The notes under the pieces were generated by a model that worked only from the letters and a program-made list of their open reading frames with translations, made no database searches and was not told the origin of the DNA. Positions 21,488-23,437 of a DNA stretch of 23,437 bases are shown piece by piece. The stretch comes from a virus. The position numbers and the translations under genes were made by a program. The stretch is from positions 1 to 23,437 of the IMG/VR virus record IMGVR_UViG_3300017758_000148, one strand, 5' to 3'. The first letter of the stretch is position 1. The number at the start of each line of letters is the position of its first letter.

Positions 21488-21488
21488 T
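21461..21488 (+). terminator. Rho-independent terminator upstream of the AIPR-like gene
   Basis: AGCCCT (21461-21466) and AGGGCT (21473-21478) form a 6-bp stem, loop TTAACG, followed by TTTGTTCTTT. It ends the candidate small RNA 121 nt before ATG 21609, or acts as an attenuator. Confidence 0.65.
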
Positions 21489-21514
21489 CTGTAGAAAATT
21501 TTACTTTTATAAAC

Positions 21515-21542
21515 TTGTAATAAAATCCAGATCCTTTAATAT
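21515..21542 (+). promoter_or_regulatory. Promoter and 5' UTR hairpin of the AIPR-like gene
   Basis: TTGTAA (21515-21520), 16-nt spacer, TAATAT (21537-21542). The 5' UTR of about 60 nt includes the hairpin AGGTGCC-GAA-GGCATCT just before AAGGAG and the ATG. This gene therefore has its own promoter and a leader, in contrast to the leaderless units. Confidence 0.5.
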
Positions 21543-21608
21543 TCATTACACGGAACAAATGTTTCGTAAAGAAGGTGCCGAAGGCATCTGTAAATTAAGG
21601 AGATTAGC

Positions 21609-22820
21609 ATGGCTAATTATATGGTCTCATTGAAGACCGAAAATGGTGTAAAAACCAATACTGATCGTTTTGATAGTTCTATCAAAACATACACTGCAAA
21701 CATATTCTGCGATTCACTCGCTAAAGAGAGAAAAATAGAATATCACGCAAATCCGAGAAAACCTAAGAAAAACTTAGATCCCACGATCCTGGAGTCACTA
21801 GAAGATAGTTCTAGTCCTGACACATTCCACTTAGCAGCAAATGGTATATATTTATTTGCTAATGAAGTTGATGTCTCAGGGAGTATGATGAAAGTTCAAA
21901 TGTCTGATACAGAGACTAAATTGGAAGGTTGTGCAAATGGGGGACACCTCATGGCAGCAATCAAAGAGGCTCATGAAGAAGGCACATTAGCTCCTAGCAA
22001 AAGAGTTCCTGTAACAATTTACACAGGTTTGACCAAGCAGGCCAAACTTGATATTGTTTTTGGATTAAATAACAATGTAGAGGTTAATGAGGACTCTCAC
22101 ATGAATATGGCAGGTAAGTTTGATTATATTAAGCAAAACTTAGCCAATACTCCATATCATGATGAAATGGTGTCTTATTTCCAAAATGATAATGGTGTGC
22201 AAACTATTTTAGGAATCATTCAGATCCTGAAAGCTTTAATGCCAAATGAGAAGGATTTTAACTTATTAGATCCTGCAGTTCCAAAAATGGCATATGGTAA
22301 CGCACAAGTTATTAGAAAAGATTTTGGTGATAATGATGTAAGATATAAGTTTATATCTAAGTCATTACCGGAGATCTTAAGATTTAGGGATATTATACAA
22401 TCATCAGTTGATGGTACGATTGTAAGGACTCCCAAAATTAAAAAACAAGTTGATGGTGGTATAAAACCTCTTGCTTTGACTAAAAACAAGGGTAAATCCC
22501 CAACAACTAATCAATTCCAATATTGTCAGTTTGATGGCAATTATCCAAACTTTGTATTGAATAATGGTGCTTTGTATCCATTATTAAGTGCATTTAGAGT
22601 ATTTGTTGATGAGAAGAGCATATTTGACTTTGATTCAGCTATTGCTTGTTGGTCAGATATAGGAGATCAACTTATTGCTTATGTAATATTTGGTTGTGCA
22701 GATCACGAAGAAGTTCGTAAATTTGCTAATGCTGACACTACATGGATCAATTTATTTGAAAAGGTTAATACCTGGGCAGATAAAAAAGGTTATATAGCGA
22801 GAGAGGAATCAATACTCTAA
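21609..22820 (+). CDS. AIPR-like (abortive infection phage resistance) protein
   Basis: The 403-aa product has the features of the AIPR family: DTFHLAANGIYLFANEVDV (71-89), like FHxxNNGI in the family, then CANGGHLMAAIKEA (108-121), like the NGxQT element; then VPVTIYTGLTKQAKLDIVFG and LNNNVEVNEDSHMNMAG, where family members have a tN-Q segment. AIPR proteins are known from host abortive-infection systems, and some are next to C5 methylases. Here it is phage-borne. It has a strong ribosome site (AAGGAG, 7-nt gap) and a promoter of its own. It may serve superinfection exclusion or counter a host defence; this is not shown. It diverges from the methyltransferase and converges with the terminase small subunit. 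The family is usually longer. Confidence 0.6.
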   Translation: MANYMVSLKTENGVKTNTDRFDSSIKTYTANIFCDSLAKERKIEYHANPRKPKKNLDPTILESLEDSSSPDTFHLAANGIYLFANEVDVSGSMMKVQMSDTETKLEGCANGGHLMAAIKEAHEEGTLAPSKRVPVTIYTGLTKQAKLDIVFGLNNNVEVNEDSHMNMAGKFDYIKQNLANTPYHDEMVSYFQNDNGVQTILGIIQILKALMPNEKDFNLLDPAVPKMAYGNAQVIRKDFGDNDVRYKFISKSLPEILRFRDIIQSSVDGTIVRTPKIKKQVDGGIKPLALTKNKGKSPTTNQFQYCQFDGNYPNFVLNNGALYPLLSAFRVFVDEKSIFDFDSAIACWSDIGDQLIAYVIFGCADHEEVRKFANADTTWINLFEKVNTWADKKGYIAREESIL

Positions 22821-22840
22821 GCAATTAAAGGTGAAAAGGG

Positions 22841-23437
22841 CTAATCAAACTCAATTTTGACAATGATTGGCTCTTTTTTACCTGTAGTTTCATCATCTTT
22901 TTCTCTTCTTGACCAATCATTAGGGTTGGATCGCTCTAAAAACCAAGCAGATGCTTGCCAAACACCATTATTTGCTGCATTTGTTATGTTTCCTAGGTGA
23001 TTTATCTCACCATCCACTTTTGCTTTTTTTATAGACTCCCAAAACTCCCACAATTCTAAATCTGCAACATCTTTTATGTTATCTGGATCACCTTGGCACT
23101 CTTGATCTATGTCAACTGCCTTCTTTTGCCACCTATAAAAGGTTGTTTCGCCTATTCCTGCGTAAATTGCTGCCTTTTTCTGAGACAAACCTATTTGTAA
23201 AGCTGTGTTAAGTTTTTTCCTTGTATCAGGATCCATTTTGGTAGGTCTGCCTAAAGGTGCCTCTCCTACAATTTCTATATCCACTTCTGCAACTTCTGTA
23301 ACTTCAAGCTCTGTTTTCGAATCTAATACTTCTTGAACAGTATCGTTGGCGATAGAGTCATCCGGATCATCTATTCCTGGATCTACTTCCTCAAACTCTG
23401 TATCTACATCATCTATTACTAGATCTTCTTCTATTAC
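22841..23437 (-). CDS. terS: Terminase small subunit candidate (5' end missing)
   Basis: The frame is open to the right edge (198 codons seen). The C-terminal 147 residues carry an HTH (KAAIYAGIGETTFYRWQKKA) after GRPTKMDPDTRKKLNTALQ, then a helix with FWESIKKAKVDGEINHLG and ITNAANNGVWQASAWFLERS, and NDWSRRE, the pattern of phage small terminases that bind the packaging start site. A GTG at 23284 could be a start, but 51 more in-frame codons, very rich in Asp and Glu, lie upstream with no stop, so the acidic N-terminal region is likely part of the protein. It lies about 6 kb from the large subunit, with accessory genes between. Stop is TAG. Confidence 0.7.
   Translation of the reverse strand, partial: VIEEDLVIDDVDTEFEEVDPGIDDPDDSIANDTVQEVLDSKTELEVTEVAEVDIEIVGEAPLGRPTKMDPDTRKKLNTALQIGLSQKKAAIYAGIGETTFYRWQKKAVDIDQECQGDPDNIKDVADLELWEFWESIKKAKVDGEINHLGNITNAANNGVWQASAWFLERSNPNDWSRREKDDETTGKKEPIIVKIEFD

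Noticed and set aside
1-23437. tRNA, integrase, attachment sites or insertion sequences
   Set aside because: No cloverleaf with a TTC-loop, no tyrosine or serine recombinase, and no transposase or terminal inverted repeats were seen, so temperate lifestyle cannot be judged from this window.

Overview
The window is the structural half of a tailed, siphovirus-type phage (or prophage) genome, cut at both ends. A tape-measure protein with tail-assembly chaperones expressed by a frameshift, plus a tail-tube protein and no sheath, points to a long non-contractile tail. The DNA is AT-rich. A phage-encoded WhiB regulator, a family confined to actinobacteria and their phages, and several transcription units whose -10 box lies 6 nt from the start codon (leaderless style, common in actinobacteria) suggest an AT-rich actinobacterial host. 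Marine Actinomarinales-like cells would fit, but this is inference, not identification.

Nearly all morphogenesis genes are on the minus strand and read from right to left. The order is: terminase small-subunit candidate (right edge, truncated), an accessory block, a ParB-like/degenerate methyltransferase protein, terminase large subunit, portal, prohead protease, HK97-type major capsid protein, a terminator, Lys-rich small proteins, head-tail adaptor, a tiny ORF, WhiB, an HTH/zinc-finger protein, head-closure protein, HK97-gp10-like protein, tail terminator, a small unknown protein, tail tube, chaperones G and G-T with a CCCAAAA slippery site, tape measure, and a truncated membrane/coiled-coil protein at the left edge. 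Genes in this block are tightly packed, many with ATGA, TAATG or TAGTG stop-start overlaps.

The accessory block (about 18.0-22.8 kb) lies between the small and large terminase genes. It holds a thioredoxin, small basic or acidic proteins, an operon of three proteins under 65 aa, a pentanucleotide tandem repeat beside helically phased GTCAC repeats (operator or origin candidate), a C5-cytosine methyltransferase, a promoter-RNA-terminator unit, and a plus-strand AIPR-like (abortive infection) gene. Two short plus-strand ORFs, one split by an amber codon, sit between protease and portal.

Points most worth checking are: (1) a 188-aa ORF with its own Shine-Dalgarno wholly inside the methyltransferase gene in another frame, with motifs I recall from phage methylase-linked proteins, suggesting dual coding; (2) the methyltransferase / structured RNA / AIPR module carried by the phage; (3) the ParB-like protein with an apparently dead methyltransferase domain at the head of the terminase operon; (4) the repeat/iteron intergenic region; (5) the canonical -1 frameshift site.
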